Shown in pieces: positions 19,313 to 29,103 of a stretch of DNA of 64,000 nt. Under the pieces are notes generated by a model. The model made no database searches and was not told the DNA's origin. It saw nothing but the letters and a program-made list of their open reading frames with translations. Within the stretch, counting starts at the first letter, position 1; each line of letters begins with the position of its first letter. The DNA comes from Cyclobacterium marinum DSM 745 (lineage in GTDB: Bacteria; Bacteroidota; Bacteroidia; Cytophagales; Cyclobacteriaceae), in the NCBI RefSeq assembly GCF_000222485.1, contig NC_015914.1, positions 1,612,001-1,676,000 of the forward strand, in the 5' to 3' direction. Both the position numbers and the translations under genes were made by a program.

Positions 19313-19681
19313 TTATTTTTTTACCCTGATTTTTTCTTTAATCCTTGCGGACTTACCATGTCTTCCTCGCAAGTAGAATAATCTAGCTCTTCTTACTTTA
19401 CCTTCTCTCAAGACCTCAATTTTTTCTATGCTTGGAGAGATGATTGGGAATATTCTTTCTACACCAATACCATTAGAAATTTTCCTTACGGTAAAAGTTT
19501 CACCATTGGTATTAACATTTTTCCTTTGAATCACGGTTCCTTGAAACTGCTGTACCCTTTCTTTAGTACCCTCAGTAATTTTTACGTGAACATTGATAGT
19601 ATCTCCTGCCTTAAAAGACGGAAATTTGGACCTTACGTCCTTGTACTCCTGTTCTACGAATTTAATAAGTAGTTCGCTCAT
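19313..19681 (-). CDS. rplS: 50S ribosomal protein L19
   Basis: 122 aa. Typical L19: [29 protein letters not shown] near residues 23-51, [35 protein letters not shown] near 72-106, and a basic C-terminus. It binds at the 30S-50S interface. It is the last gene of the conserved rpsP-rimM-trmD-rplS cluster, 48 bp after trmD, and is followed by a strong terminator. Length is normal. Confidence 0.98.
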   Translation of the reverse strand: MSELLIKFVEQEYKDVRSKFPSFKAGDTINVHVKITEGTKERVQQFQGTVIQRKNVNTNGETFTVRKISNGIGVERIFPIISPSIEKIEVLREGKVRRARLFYLRGRHGKSARIKEKIRVKK

Positions 19682-19729
19682 TGCTTTACTATTTTGCTTA
19701 TCGCTTTCCTGGATACTTTATAAGCATCC

Positions 19730-20455
19730 TTAATTATCTTTTCGTTCTATATTATTATCGTCATTCTCTTCGGAGTATTCTCCCTGCATTAAATCAGGCC
19801 TCCTTTCGCGAGTGCGACGTACCGATTGTTCAAACCTCCATGACTCTATCTTAGCAGCATGTCCCGAAAGCAATACCTCGGGTACTTTCCATCCTGCATA
19901 ATCTGCAGGTCTGGTAAAAACCGGAGGTGCCAAAAGGCCATCCTGGAAAGAATCTGTCAAAGCAGAAGTTTCATCATTCAAAACACCTGGAAGTAACCTA
20001 ATAATCGCATCAGCAATTAAGGCTGCAGGAAGTTCTCCCCCCGAAAGCACAAAATCACCTATACTGATTTCCTTGGTAATGAAATGTTCCCTTACCCTTT
20101 CATCTACGCCCTTATAATGGCCGCAAAGAATGATAAGGTTTTTTTTCAATGACAAGGTGTTGGCCATTCCTTGGTTAAACGTTTCTCCATCAGGCGTCAT
20201 GTAGATAATTTCATCATAATCCCTTAATTTTTTTAAGGAATTGATACAATTGGCTATGGGCTCGATCATCATGACCATTCCGGCACCACCACCAAAGGCA
20301 TAACCATCTACAGTCTTTTGCTTACCAATACCATAGGTTCTTAGATCATGAACTTCCACTTTTGCCAAACCTTTTTCTTCAGCCCTCTTCAAAATTGAAT
20401 GAGAAAAGGGCCCTTCAAGAAGGCCGGGTAAAACGGTTATGATATCAATATGCAT
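19730..20455 (-). CDS. trmD: tRNA (guanine37-N1)-methyltransferase
   Basis: 241 aa. Contains TrmD signatures: [18 protein letters not shown] at the N-terminus, [13 protein letters not shown] near residue 50, [12 protein letters not shown] near 113, and the trefoil-knot segment [21 protein letters not shown] near 130. It methylates G37 of tRNAs that read CNN codons, using S-adenosylmethionine, and so prevents frameshifting. The C-terminus carries a polar tail ([13 protein letters not shown]) slightly longer than in E. coli. It starts 6 bp after the rimM stop. Confidence 0.98.
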   Translation of the reverse strand: MHIDIITVLPGLLEGPFSHSILKRAEEKGLAKVEVHDLRTYGIGKQKTVDGYAFGGGAGMVMMIEPIANCINSLKKLRDYDEIIYMTPDGETFNQGMANTLSLKKNLIILCGHYKGVDERVREHFITKEISIGDFVLSGGELPAALIADAIIRLLPGVLNDETSALTDSFQDGLLAPPVFTRPADYAGWKVPEVLLSGHAAKIESWRFEQSVRRTRERRPDLMQGEYSEENDDNNIERKDN

Positions 20456-20461
20456 CAGCTA

Positions 20462-20992
20462 TCAATCTTCCAGATAAATGTCAACCAAGCCCTCAGGCAA
20501 ACGACAGAAAACTTTTTTCTCTGCCTTATCTACTTTTTGTATGATCTCATCCTTTAAAGGGATAAGTACTTCTCTGTCTTTGTATTCCATGCCAATCAAG
20601 TCTTGGGTTTCCATATCATAGATCACCTTAACTTTCCCTAACTCCCCGAGTTCTTCATCTACAACCAAAAAATCCACCAATTCGTGAAAATAATACTGGT
20701 CATCATCAAGTTCCGGGAGCGCGGTAACCGGCAAGTATAAAGCCGAACCAACCATGGGCTTAACTTTGTCTACATGATCAAATTCCTCAAACTTGGCTAA
20801 AAACCTATTGTTGGGCTGTGGCACCATGTGCTCCAAAATATAAGGAACCAACCTGTTACCATTTTCCACAAATACATGTCCTAAACCTTCATAGTCATCG
20901 GGATAATCAACATCTAGCACCAGTAAAACCTCTCCATGTAGCCCATGAACTTTGGCAATATGGCCCAATTGGTAACAATTGTCTTTGTTCAT
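20462..20992 (-). CDS. rimM: Ribosome maturation factor RimM
   Basis: 176 aa. The N-terminal RimM domain begins CYQLGHIAKVHGLHGEV (residues 5-21), and the C-terminal PRC-barrel-like part includes ELVDFLVVDEELGELGKVKVIYD and VLIPLKDEIIQKVD. RimM helps 30S assembly around S19. It lies 14 bp after rpsP and 6 bp before trmD, in the standard operon order. Confidence 0.97.
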   Translation of the reverse strand: MNKDNCYQLGHIAKVHGLHGEVLLVLDVDYPDDYEGLGHVFVENGNRLVPYILEHMVPQPNNRFLAKFEEFDHVDKVKPMVGSALYLPVTALPELDDDQYYFHELVDFLVVDEELGELGKVKVIYDMETQDLIGMEYKDREVLIPLKDEIIQKVDKAEKKVFCRLPEGLVDIYLED

Positions 20993-21006
20993 GGCTGTCG
21001 ATCAGT

Positions 21007-21588
21007 TTATGCTTTGTCCTCTGATGCTTCTTCTCCGGCTGCAGGAGCTTCCCCTTCAGCTGGCGCTTCTTCTGCAGGAGCAGCAGCAGCTTCAGCGGCT
21101 TTGGCTTCAGCCTCAGCAGCAGCTTTGGCTGCATCTTCTCTTTCTTTGATCGCGTCAAGACGAGCTTGATTTTTAGCAGTTTCTGCTTCCAATGCTGCTT
21201 TTTTAACGCTCTCTTTTGCTGTTTGAATTTTCTCTACTTTGCTAGAAATGGCTTTCTCTTTGCCTTCTAACCAAGATTGGAATTTCTCATCCGCTTGCTC
21301 TTGCGTAATTGCACCTTTTACAACTCCAACTTGAAGGTGTTTCTTTAACATGACTCCACGATAAGAAAGCATTGCTTTCACAGTATCGGTTGGTTGCGCA
21401 CCATTCATCAACCATTTCAACGCTCGGTCGTTGTTGATGTTAATGGATGCAGGGTCAGTATTTGGGTTGTAAGACCCGATTTTCTCGATAAAGCGTCCAT
21501 CACGTGGAGCCCTAGCATCAGCAATTACTACATCATAGATGGCCATTTTCTTACGACCTCTACGTGCTAATCTGATTTTTACTGCCAT
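21007..21588 (-). CDS. rpsP: 30S ribosomal protein S16 with Ala-rich tail
   Basis: 193 aa from ATG 21586-21588, giving the standard N-terminus [21 protein letters not shown]; an upstream in-frame start would add 13 unlikely residues. The S16 core occupies residues ~1-85, with [18 protein letters not shown] as landmark. A C-terminal extension of about 105 residues is charged, then Ala/Glu/Pro-rich. Such tails are usual in Bacteroidota S16, so this is taxonomically informative rather than odd. First gene of the operon, preceded by a -7 box at 21645-21652. Confidence 0.97.
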   Translation of the reverse strand: MAVKIRLARRGRKKMAIYDVVIADARAPRDGRFIEKIGSYNPNTDPASININNDRALKWLMNGAQPTDTVKAMLSYRGVMLKKHLQVGVVKGAITQEQADEKFQSWLEGKEKAISSKVEKIQTAKESVKKAALEAETAKNQARLDAIKEREDAAKAAAEAEAKAAEAAAAPAEEAPAEGEAPAAGEEASEDKA

Positions 21589-21644
21589 ATTATATTGACT
21601 TTTAGTTAATTGATGGAACCCGTCCATCGTTAATTTTTGGACTG

Positions 21645-21652
21645 CAAAGATA
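21645..21652 (-). promoter_or_regulatory. Bacteroidota -7 box for the rpsP operon
   Basis: Minus strand TATCTTTG, an exact TAnnTTTG match, 57 bp upstream of the rpsP ATG. The -33 element is not clear at standard spacing. Confidence 0.5.
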
Positions 21653-21815
21653 AGGTAATAATATCAAAAAGAATAATAAGACTAATTTTTATTTGCGTAA
21701 TAGAAAAATAATGGTTTAAATTGCGGTGTTTTTAAGGGAAAAAGATCCCAAAGACCAGCCCTAAGCGGGTTAAATTCCTGCAAATCAATTGGTCTCCCTT
21801 TCTTAATCAATCTTT

Positions 21816-21887
21816 AGCCTCGTAGTTCAATGGATAGAATAGAAGTTTCCTAAACTTTAGATGCAAGTTCGATTCTTGCCGAGGCTA
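21816..21887 (+). tRNA. tRNA-Arg (anticodon CCT)
   Basis: 72 nt. The acceptor stem AGCCTCG/CGAGGCT is perfect (7 bp) with discriminator A. The D arm includes AGTTCAATGGATAGAAT, the anticodon arm GAAGT-TTCCTAA-ACTTT has CCT at positions 34-36, and the T arm is GCAAG-TTCGATT-CTTGC. CCA is not encoded. It stands alone between the rpsP operon and the porin gene and is followed at once by a terminator. Confidence 0.95.
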
Positions 21888-21889
21888 CA

Positions 21890-21924
21890 AAAAACCCCAT
21901 CTACTATTAGTATGTGGGGTTTTT
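21890..21924 (+). terminator. Terminator of tRNA-Arg
   Basis: 10-bp stem AAAAACCCCA/TGGGGTTTTT with a 15-nt loop and a following T-rich run, starting 3 nt past the tRNA. Confidence 0.85.
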
Positions 21925-22378
21925 GTTTTTCTATCTTTCAAAATACAAATTTTCTCAAATTGCTTAAGATAAATAGTCGTTTGCAACTGCCCTAACCCTG
22001 AAATTAATTTTAACTGACCTGCCAATTATTATTTTGCCTCCGAAGGAGAATCAACATCTTCCCCAACCTGCTCAAGTAAACACCAAGAAATAAAAATCAG
22101 CAATCCCCTGAATGGCAAAGTAATTGTGGGCTATGCAATGATGGAATTTTAGAATGATTCAGGACCCGCTATAATTGCACCAGGTAAGGGTCTTTAAAAT
22201 TTAAACAGCTTCAAAATTCTATACCATTAACCGTATGCCTATCCGCCATTAGGAGGAACGTAGGTTTCATTAGTTTATCTCAACATGAGCACACACTTAT
22301 AATGTAAGTGAAAATTTTTATTCATTCAAAGGAAACCAACTTTCCAGTATTTAAAACCCAAGGGTAATAAATAACACT
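21925..22378. other. Intergenic region upstream of the porin operon
   Basis: About 450 bp without a coding frame of convincing character, RNA gene or repeat shared with the rest of the window. It should hold the promoter of the porin-BCCT-Usp operon, but no TAnnTTTG box was recognised. Confidence 0.45.
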
Positions 22379-23521
22379 ATGCCAAAAGCATGTAAATACC
22401 TTATACTTTTATCCTATGTTCTTATGGGAAAAGCAACTTTAAATACCCTCCATGCACAGGAAGTTCCTGAATTAGCCATAGGCGGTGCATTGCGATTTAA
22501 TTACAACCTGTCATCCTGGAAACCTGCCCAAAAAAGTAGAGGTGGGGATTTTGGATATGATTTATTTAGAATTAACACAAAAGCAGCCTATAAAGGCATT
22601 CACCTGAATACAGAGTACCGTTTGTATAGCAAGGCTTTTGGAGGTGGAATGCTTAAGCAAGGGTGGTTTGGGTACAAATTCAACAAAACCAATGAAATAC
22701 AGCTGGGATTAACCCAGGTGCCTTTTGGAATCCAGCAATACAACTCTAACAATTGGTTTTTTAACTTGTCATATTATGTAGGCCTGGAAGATGACCATGA
22801 TATGGGAATAAAATACCTTCACCTGGGAGATAAGATTGAATACCAATTGGCCTTTTTCAAAAATGCCGAAGAAACCCGCTTTGGAAACGACACTGAAATC
22901 ACTCACAGCAGGTATGCTTATGATGTGGCAGGGAGAAACAAAGAGTTAAATCAACTGAATGGTAAATTCATTTACAAAATTGGCAGCCAGCTAAAACATA
23001 GACTTGGTGCCTCAGGTCAATACGGAGGCCTTTTTAATTTAGACACCAAAGAAACCGGCAATCATTATGGACTGGCAATTCACTATGAACTCACTTATAA
23101 CGACTGGAACATCAAAGCAGAAGCCATGAACATTTCCAATAACCCTGCCAATGCACCGGGTATTTCACGGGAGGAAATCTCAATGGCTGCCTATGGAGCA
23201 GCTTACAAGGTGGCAGCAGACTTTACTATTTACACCTTTACTATTGCCCGTAAAGTACCCGTTGAATGGGAACCAATATCCGCATTAAAAATATACAACG
23301 ATTTCGGATACATGCAGAAGAAAAAGGAGGATTTTGATGACTCAATAATGAATGTGACCGGAGTATTAATTACAGCGGGCAATATTTATGCCTATATTGA
23401 TTATGCTGCCGGCTTGAATCATTCTTGGCTGGGAGGAAATTATATTGACGATTTTAGTAGCGGAACGCCGGGAGCAGATTGGGAGGCCAGGTTCAACGTC
23501 AATATTGGATACTATTTTTAG
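22379..23521 (+). CDS. Outer-membrane porin-like beta-barrel protein
   Basis: 380 aa. Signal peptide with cleavage after THAQ-type sequence (LNTLHAQ, residue ~26). The mature part is a run of alternating aromatic/polar strands (GYDLFRINTKAAYKGIHLNTEYRL is such a stretch, partial), with short turns and a C-terminal ARFNVNIGYYF ending in Phe, as expected for a barrel inserted by BamA. It most resembles phosphate-selective-porin or short-chain porins, but family assignment is loose. It is the first gene of an apparent operon with a BCCT transporter (36 bp downstream) and a universal stress protein, which suggests that it lets the transported compatible solute or its precursor across the outer membrane. 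Confidence 0.75.
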   Translation: MPKACKYLILLSYVLMGKATLNTLHAQEVPELAIGGALRFNYNLSSWKPAQKSRGGDFGYDLFRINTKAAYKGIHLNTEYRLYSKAFGGGMLKQGWFGYKFNKTNEIQLGLTQVPFGIQQYNSNNWFFNLSYYVGLEDDHDMGIKYLHLGDKIEYQLAFFKNAEETRFGNDTEITHSRYAYDVAGRNKELNQLNGKFIYKIGSQLKHRLGASGQYGGLFNLDTKETGNHYGLAIHYELTYNDWNIKAEAMNISNNPANAPGISREEISMAAYGAAYKVAADFTIYTFTIARKVPVEWEPISALKIYNDFGYMQKKKEDFDDSIMNVTGVLITAGNIYAYIDYAAGLNHSWLGGNYIDDFSSGTPGADWEARFNVNIGYYF

Positions 23522-23557
23522 AATCAGAACACATTACTAGTAATAAACAAATACTGT

Positions 23558-25183
23558 ATGGCTAAGAAGATATTAAGAAGCGATGAAAGAAAATCCATCA
23601 TGGGATTGGATGTAAATGGACCGGTATTTTTTACCTCTACTATTTTCATTATTATCAGCATTACACTTACGCTTGTTTTTAAGGAGCAGGCGGAATATTA
23701 TTTTAATGAAATCCAAAGCTTTATATCAAACACAGTAGGCTGGTTCTTTATCCTATGTGTTAATATATTTTTGATTTTCGTAATATATCTTGCCTTTAGT
23801 AAATATGGGGAAATAAGGATAGGTGGCAAAGAGGCAAGACCCGAATTCAAGACCCTCTCTTGGTTTGCCATGCTTTTCAGTGCCGGAATGGGCATAGGCT
23901 TGTTGTTTTGGAGTATTGCAGAGCCGGTCACTCATTTCATGTCTCCACCTCTCACCGAAGGAGGAACTCCTTATGCCGCCCAAGAATCCATGAATTATAC
24001 ATTTTTACATTGGGGGCTTCATGCCTGGGGAGTATATGCTTTAGTGGGACTATCACTTGCCTATTTCACCTATTCTCACGGGCTCCCCCTTACAATCCGA
24101 TCAGTATTTTATCCTATAATGGGAAACAAAATCTACGGAAAATGGGGAGACCTTATAGACATCTTTGCAGTTCTTGCCACCCTCTTTGGGCTTGCCACCT
24201 CATTGGGTTTAGGTGTACAACAAATTGCCGCTGGATTGGCGCATGTTTTTGGAATCAGTAGTGGACTTGTGACCCAGATTTCTCTCATTGCCGGTATCAC
24301 GCTTATCGCCACAGTTTCTGTGGTATTAGGAGTAGACAAGGGAGTGAAGTTTTTGAGCGAGTGGAACATGAGGATAGCAGTGATCCTCTTGGTACTGGTG
24401 GTCATATTAGGCCCTACCATATTTATTTTTCAGTCATTTGTTCAAAACACCGGAAATTACCTTTACAGCTTTCTACAAATTGCCACCTGGACAGAAAGCT
24501 ATACCGGAAATGATTGGCAAAATGCCTGGACCGTCTTCTACTGGGGCTGGTGGATTGCCTGGTCCCCATTTGTAGGGATGTTTATAGCCAGAATTAGTAA
24601 GGGACGCACCGTCAAAGAATTTATCTTGGGAGTACTCTTTGTGCCCTCCCTCATTACCTTTTTCTGGATCACTGCATTTGGAAGCACATCCATCCAACAA
24701 GCACTATCAGGAGATCCCACCATTCTGAATGCAGTGGAAGATAATGTAGCCACTGCTTTGTTTGTATTTTTGGAAAATTACCCCTTCGCGGTAATCCTCA
24801 ATGTGATTGGAGTTGTACTTATTGCCGGTTTTTTTATCACTTCCTCAGATTCAGGATCTTTGGTGGTAGATAGCCTTACTTCCGGAGGAAAAATTGATGC
24901 GCCTGTGGGGCAAAGAATCTTCTGGGCAGTTACTGAAGGTGCTGTAGCTGCTGTTCTTCTGATCGGGGGTGGCTTACAAGCCTTACAAACAGCATCTATA
25001 GCAACAGGCCTCCCATTTGCTTTTATTCTCCTATTTATGTGTTACTCACTCTATACAGCCCTAAAAGATGAAAACCAACAGACTGAAGAACGGAAAGCCC
25101 AAAAGGAATGGGAAAGCTACGAAGAAAGATTGGCAGACATCATTAAAAAGCGCAGTTCGGAAAAAACCAAACCCAACCAATAA
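23558..25183 (+). CDS. BCCT family transporter (betaine/choline/carnitine type)
   Basis: 541 aa, about 12 membrane segments. Family motifs: GMGIGLLFWSIAEPVTHF near residues 108-125, LHWGLHAWGVYALVGLSLAYF near 151, and the conserved Trp-rich FYWGWWIAWSPFVGMFIARISKGRT near 327 (partly quoted), followed by TTFFWITAFG-type sequence and TSSDSGSLVVDSLTSGG. BCCT proteins import glycine betaine, choline or carnitine with Na+ or H+ for osmoprotection. The C-terminal polar tail (residues ~500-541) is rich in Glu/Lys, as in osmosensing members such as BetP. Its position between a porin and a universal stress protein fits a salt-stress operon. Exact substrate unresolved. Confidence 0.93.
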   Translation: MAKKILRSDERKSIMGLDVNGPVFFTSTIFIIISITLTLVFKEQAEYYFNEIQSFISNTVGWFFILCVNIFLIFVIYLAFSKYGEIRIGGKEARPEFKTLSWFAMLFSAGMGIGLLFWSIAEPVTHFMSPPLTEGGTPYAAQESMNYTFLHWGLHAWGVYALVGLSLAYFTYSHGLPLTIRSVFYPIMGNKIYGKWGDLIDIFAVLATLFGLATSLGLGVQQIAAGLAHVFGISSGLVTQISLIAGITLIATVSVVLGVDKGVKFLSEWNMRIAVILLVLVVILGPTIFIFQSFVQNTGNYLYSFLQIATWTESYTGNDWQNAWTVFYWGWWIAWSPFVGMFIARISKGRTVKEFILGVLFVPSLITFFWITAFGSTSIQQALSGDPTILNAVEDNVATALFVFLENYPFAVILNVIGVVLIAGFFITSSDSGSLVVDSLTSGGKIDAPVGQRIFWAVTEGAVAAVLLIGGGLQALQTASIATGLPFAFILLFMCYSLYTALKDENQQTEERKAQKEWESYEERLADIIKKRSSEKTKPNQ

Positions 25184-25193
25184 AGAATAGGTT

Positions 25194-26054
25194 ATGAAAA
25201 AGGATTATAAGAATATTCTCGTAGCTCTAGACCTCTCAGACTTAGATGAGGTATTGATCCAATACAGCTCTTTTCTTGCTGAAAAATTAAAGGCTGAAAA
25301 AGTGTATTTTGTCCATAATATTAAAAAATATGCCATTTCAGAACTTTTTGAAGAACAATTGAAGGAAGTAAATCTTGATGAGGTAATCGGAGATGAACTG
25401 AATGAAAAAGTTCAAGAACACTTTAAAGCAGACATTCCTTCCGAAGTATTAATTTCAGAGGACCCTTACAGCGAATCTTTAATCAAATATATTGTAGATA
25501 AATTTGGAATTCAACTTGTCATTGTTGGCAACAAAAAACATGAAAAAGGTACCGGATTAGTGAGCGGTAAACTGCTGAAACTACTAAGATGTGATGTTCT
25601 TGCAGTTCCTCGCCTTGCAAAACCTCAAATTGAAACCATTTGGGCCGGAACAGATTTCTCTCCCGAATCACGCAAAACCTTTCAGGTGATAGATGCATTG
25701 TTTCAAAAAAGCAAAACATCCCTCAAACTAGTACATGTTTACAGCGTACCCTTGCAGTTCTCCCCTTATGTCTCTGCGGAATTTATGGCTCCAAAGGTAG
25801 AAAAACACATCAAAGAAAAAATAGAAAAGTACATAAGAAAAATGGCTTATCCTGAACCTATGGAACCGCTAATTTTCCATGGTAGGGAATCCGGTACGGC
25901 TCAAAAAATTATTGCTAATATTAAAAAATCAAATGCTGATCTATTAGTGGTTGCAGACAAAGGCGGCAATACCTTCTCCCCTTTTGCCATCGGTAGTGTT
26001 ACTGAGGAGCTTTTCAATACCAATTATGGAGTCCCCTTATGGGTGGTCAAATAA
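25194..26054 (+). CDS. Universal stress protein with two Usp domains
   Basis: 286 aa, starting 10 bp after the BCCT stop. Tandem Usp domains: residues ~4-140 (NILVALDLSDLDE at start, IVGNKKHEKGTGLVSGKLLKLLRC at the ATP-loop region) and ~145-286 (TIWAGTDFSPESRK, LLVVADKGGNTFSPFAIGSVTEE, ending VPLWVVK). The second domain keeps a GxxxxxxxGSVT-like nucleotide loop; the first is also well preserved. Cytoplasmic. Probably senses stress or nucleotide status and acts with the adjacent transporter. Confidence 0.9.
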   Translation: MKKDYKNILVALDLSDLDEVLIQYSSFLAEKLKAEKVYFVHNIKKYAISELFEEQLKEVNLDEVIGDELNEKVQEHFKADIPSEVLISEDPYSESLIKYIVDKFGIQLVIVGNKKHEKGTGLVSGKLLKLLRCDVLAVPRLAKPQIETIWAGTDFSPESRKTFQVIDALFQKSKTSLKLVHVYSVPLQFSPYVSAEFMAPKVEKHIKEKIEKYIRKMAYPEPMEPLIFHGRESGTAQKIIANIKKSNADLLVVADKGGNTFSPFAIGSVTEELFNTNYGVPLWVVK

Positions 26055-26280
26055 GTCAAAAAAAATACATCCTTGTATTTACCTAAAGAATCCAAACTCA
26101 GGAGGAGTGACATTAATGTAGCTGTGGGTGTCCGCCCTCGGAAAATAGGAATACCCACGTCTTGATTTTGGCGGTATTGTTGCTTTTTTTTTTGCAACAA
26201 TCCTGACAAAATCAATTTCGCCCGTAGTTATCCTAATTTCTACCTGTTCATTTTTGGCCCTGAGTTGCTGTGCTTCAAGG

Positions 26281-26336
26281 CAGGCCCTGAGCGAGTTGCA
26301 AATCAGGGCAGACCCTGAGGGAGTTATAAATCAGGG
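26281..26336. repeat. Two 28-bp tandem units
   Basis: CAGGCCCTGAGCGAGTTGC... and CAGACCCTGAGGGAGTTAT... are two adjacent 28-bp units differing at four positions; a third partial unit (GGCCCTGAG) lies just upstream at 26257. Found only in the first part of the island. Confidence 0.6.
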
Positions 26337-26346
26337 CAGGCTTAAT

Positions 26347-26604
26347 TCAAAAACGAACCAAAAAAATCAAGGCTGTATGTAAATCTTAACGCAAAATGAA
26401 TCACTCCCTGGCTAAACAAAAAAAACTCGGCCGAAAAGGCCTCAAACAGTTTTTTGTTTTTAACGCCATTGAGCAATCCATTTTACTAATTTCCATAAGG
26501 CCGAAAAAAGTAAATGGAATTGAATAAGGTTACGCAGCTAAAGCCATATAGGCTAACTATTTAACCTAGCATAGACTCATTTTCGCCTGACATTACTCCC
26601 TATG
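26347..26604. repeat. 250-bp dispersed repeat, copy 1
   Basis: Begins CAAAAACGAACCAAAAAAAT and ends near ACATTACTCCCTAT. It contains the hairpin CGGCCGAAAAGGCC and a long A/T-rich segment around TTTTTTGTTTTTAACGCC. Nearly identical copies start at 26969 and 28446. Confidence 0.75.
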
Positions 26605-26968
26605 GTAATACAACCGGCAAGTCTTAACCAACCCAAAAACACCGTAGGTGTGGCATTTTTGTAGACAAGGCTGTGAAGCCTTGGTCAAAGCATGAAGCAA
26701 AATCTGATTTTGGCAATATTGTTGCTTTTTTTTGCCACAATGCTGACAAAATCTTACCGAAAACAAAATTGAAAAAGTCATACCCCTACCCGAAACCCCT
26801 AACCCTGAAAGGGTGACACTATAATAGCCGAGGGTGCCAACCCTCGGAAAATAGGAATACGCACGCCCTGATTTTGGCGGTATTGTTGCTTTTTTTTTGC
26901 AACAATACTGACAAAATCACTTTCGCCCGTAGTTATCCTAATTTCTACCTGTTCATTTTTGGCTTGAT

Positions 26969-27229
26969 CCAAAAACGAACCAAAAAAATCAAGGCTGTAT
27001 GTAAATCTTAACGCAAAATGAATCACTCCCTGGCTAAACAAAAAAAACTCGGCCGAAAAAGGCCTCAAACAGTTTTTTGTTTTTAACGCCATTGAGCAAT
27101 CCATTTTACTAATTTCCATAAGGCCGAAATAAAGTAAATGGAATTGAATAAGGTTACGCAGCCAAAGCCATATAGGCTAACTATTTAACCTAGCATAGAC
27201 TCATTTTCGCTTAACATTACTCCCTATAT
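26969..27229. repeat. 250-bp dispersed repeat, copy 2
   Basis: Second copy of the block at 26347-26604. It is preceded, as in copy 3, by CGTAGTTATCCTAATTTCTA-type sequence directly after a palindrome copy. Confidence 0.75.
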
Positions 27230-27400
27230 TAATATTGACGGCAAAGCCTAACAATTCCCAAAAACCCCATAGGGGTGATATTTTTGTAGACAAGGCTGTG
27301 AAGCCTTGGTCAAAACAATCGCAACGATAAGATTTTGGCGGTATTGCTGCTTTTTTTGCAACAATGCTGACAAAATCACCTTGAGAACCGACAAACAAAA

Positions 27401-27429
27401 AAAGCTATGAAATAAAATCCCATAGCTTT
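27401..27429 (-). terminator. Terminator of tRNA-like RNA, copy 1
   Basis: 9-bp stem AAAGCTATG/CATAGCTTT with an 11-nt loop, followed on the minus strand by a U-tract (A-run 27395-27403). It lies about 35 bp past the 3' end of the tRNA-like RNA, showing that this is a real transcription unit. Confidence 0.75.
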
Positions 27430-27461
27430 AGTCAATTAACAATAAACCCAAAATAACCTGC

Positions 27462-27584
27462 TGTAGGAGAAGGAGTCGAACCTCCACGGAGCAGTTAGGA
27501 AAAATACGAGCTCGCTATTTTCTTTATCCTGTGATCTCCACCCCCGAGACAGGAGGGCATGTCTGCCAGTTTCATCATCCTACA
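27462..27584 (-). ncRNA. tRNA-like RNA with ~55-nt variable arm, copy 1
   Basis: Read on the minus strand. Acceptor TGTAGGA/TCCTACA is a perfect 7 bp (8 bp if the flanking C-G is added). The D arm ATG-AAACTGGCAGA-CAT matches class II tRNA-Leu layout. A candidate anticodon arm CCCTC-CTGTCTC-GGGGG puts GTC at positions 34-36, with U rather than a purine at 37. A very long variable region contains a hairpin around CGAGCTCG, and the T arm is GGAGG-TTCGACT-CCTTC. CCA is not encoded. An alternative fold TCCTGT/ACAGGA competes with the anticodon stem, so decoding is doubtful. Promoter box and terminator flank it. It could be a diverged tRNA, a tRNA-derived regulatory RNA or a tRNA-based mobile repeat. 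Confidence 0.6.
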
Positions 27585-27647
27585 GTATATATCAGTAATT
27601 AAACTTTCGTCCATTACCCAAAGACCTTTTGTCTTTGTTTGATATGT

Positions 27648-27655
27648 CAAAGGTA
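27648..27655 (-). promoter_or_regulatory. -7 box of tRNA-like RNA, copy 1
   Basis: Minus strand TACCTTTG, an exact TAnnTTTG match, about 64 bp upstream of the tRNA-like 5' end. The leader between contains a 7-bp hairpin CAAAGAC/GTCTTTG. No TTG at ideal spacing. Confidence 0.45.
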
Positions 27656-28445
27656 ATAAAAAGATTATTAAATTAAAATTATGGCAACAAAAATTATATT
27701 TATTTACATTATTTTTAACATAATGGCATTTAAATTAACTATTTCATTTTCCAGCCACTTCTACAATCCCTTGGATTGAAATATTTGCAAAGGACTATAA
27801 GCAAAGCAGGAATCCTTACCATAACCAACAAATCCTTACCGAAAGCAAAGCGTTAATTCCGGAAACATCTTTAAATTAAAACATCAAAAAACCAATACAA
27901 AAAACACCGAACTCAAGCCTCCCAAACTCCGTAAGAGTGTCATTTTTGTAGCCGAGGGTACCAACCCTCGGAAAACAGGAATACGCACGCCCTGATTTTG
28001 GCGGTATTGTTGGTCCTTTTACAACAATCCTGTCAAGCCCCAACCGAAAACAAACTTCTAAAACAATACTATTATTCACAAATAAATCCTAACCCCTGTA
28101 TTCTAAGATCTACCAGCGATGGGTGAAGCCCATCGTTAAAAAGCATGCGATTTTTCAAGGACAGGGCGATATAATTTCCTCTTTGCACAACGCAATGACT
28201 CGTCCTGAAAAAAGTTTACAGTTTTAAAATTTATTGCTTGTTAGTACTACCCCAAATTTACACTCCTCCTATATTCAATATTCCCGTAGGATCTGAAAAA
28301 ATCAAAGTCATGGATGTATGTCAATGGTCAGAAAAAAGTAAGATACGATTTTGGCGTGGTGTTGCTTTTTTTTTGCAATAATGTTGACAGAATCGCTTTC
28401 GCCTATAGTTATCCTAATTTCTACCTGTTCATTTTTAGCTTGATC

Positions 28446-28704
28446 CAAAAACGAACCAAAAAAATCAAGGCTGTATGTAAATCTTAACGCAAAATGAATC
28501 ACTCCCTGGCTAAACAAAAAAAAACTCGGCCGAAAAGGCCTCAAACAGTTTTTTGTTTTTAACGCCATTGAGCAATCCATTTTACTAATTTCCATAAGGC
28601 CGAAATAAAGTAAATGGAATTGAATAAGGTTACGCAGCTAAAGCCATATAGGCTAACTATTTAACCTAGCATAGACTCATTTTCGCTTAACATTACTCCC
28701 TATA
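28446..28704. repeat. 250-bp dispersed repeat, copy 3
   Basis: Third copy of the block at 26347-26604, again preceded by a palindrome copy (28347-28394). The stretch from here to 29335 parallels 26927-27697, so the second half of the island looks like a duplication with one extra palindrome block inserted. Confidence 0.75.
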
Positions 28705-29042
28705 TTAATATTGACGGCAAAGCCTAACAATTCCCAAAAACCCCATAGGGGTGATATTTTTGTAGACAAGGCTGTGAAGCCTTGGTCAAAGCATGAAGCA
28801 CAATCTGATTTTGGCGGTATTGTTGCTTTTTTTTGCAACAATGCTAACAAAATCTTACCGAAAATAAAATTGAAAAAGTCATATCCCTACCGAAACCCCT
28901 AACCCTGAAAGGGTGACACTATAATAGCCGAGGGTGCCAACCCTCGGAAAATAGGAATACGCACGCCCTGATTTTGGCGGTATTGTTGCTTTTTTTTTGC
29001 AACAATGCTGACAAAATCACCTTGAGAACCGAAAAACAAAAA

Positions 29043-29071
29043 AAAGCTATGAAATAAAATCCCATAGCTTT
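29043..29071 (-). terminator. Terminator of tRNA-like RNA, copy 2
   Basis: Same 9-bp stem and U-tract as at 27401-27429, downstream of the second tRNA-like RNA. Confidence 0.75.
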
Positions 29072-29103
29072 AGTCAATTAACAATAAACCCAAAATAACC
29101 TGC

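Noticed and set aside
20945..21169. Open frame antisense to the rpsP tail
   Set aside because: Created by the Ala-rich codons of S16 read on the opposite strand.
27462..27584. tRNA-Sec (long variable arm, possible 8-bp acceptor)
   Set aside because: No TCA anticodon in any reasonable fold, and the D arm is of Leu type rather than the 6-bp D stem of tRNA-Sec; no selenocysteine genes are visible here.
26593..28902. Short open frames in the repeat island (e.g. frames reading MEISKMDCSMALKTKNCLRP)
   Set aside because: They recur only because the underlying DNA block is repeated, run through palindromes and A/T tracts, and have no promoter, lipobox or domain; judged non-coding.
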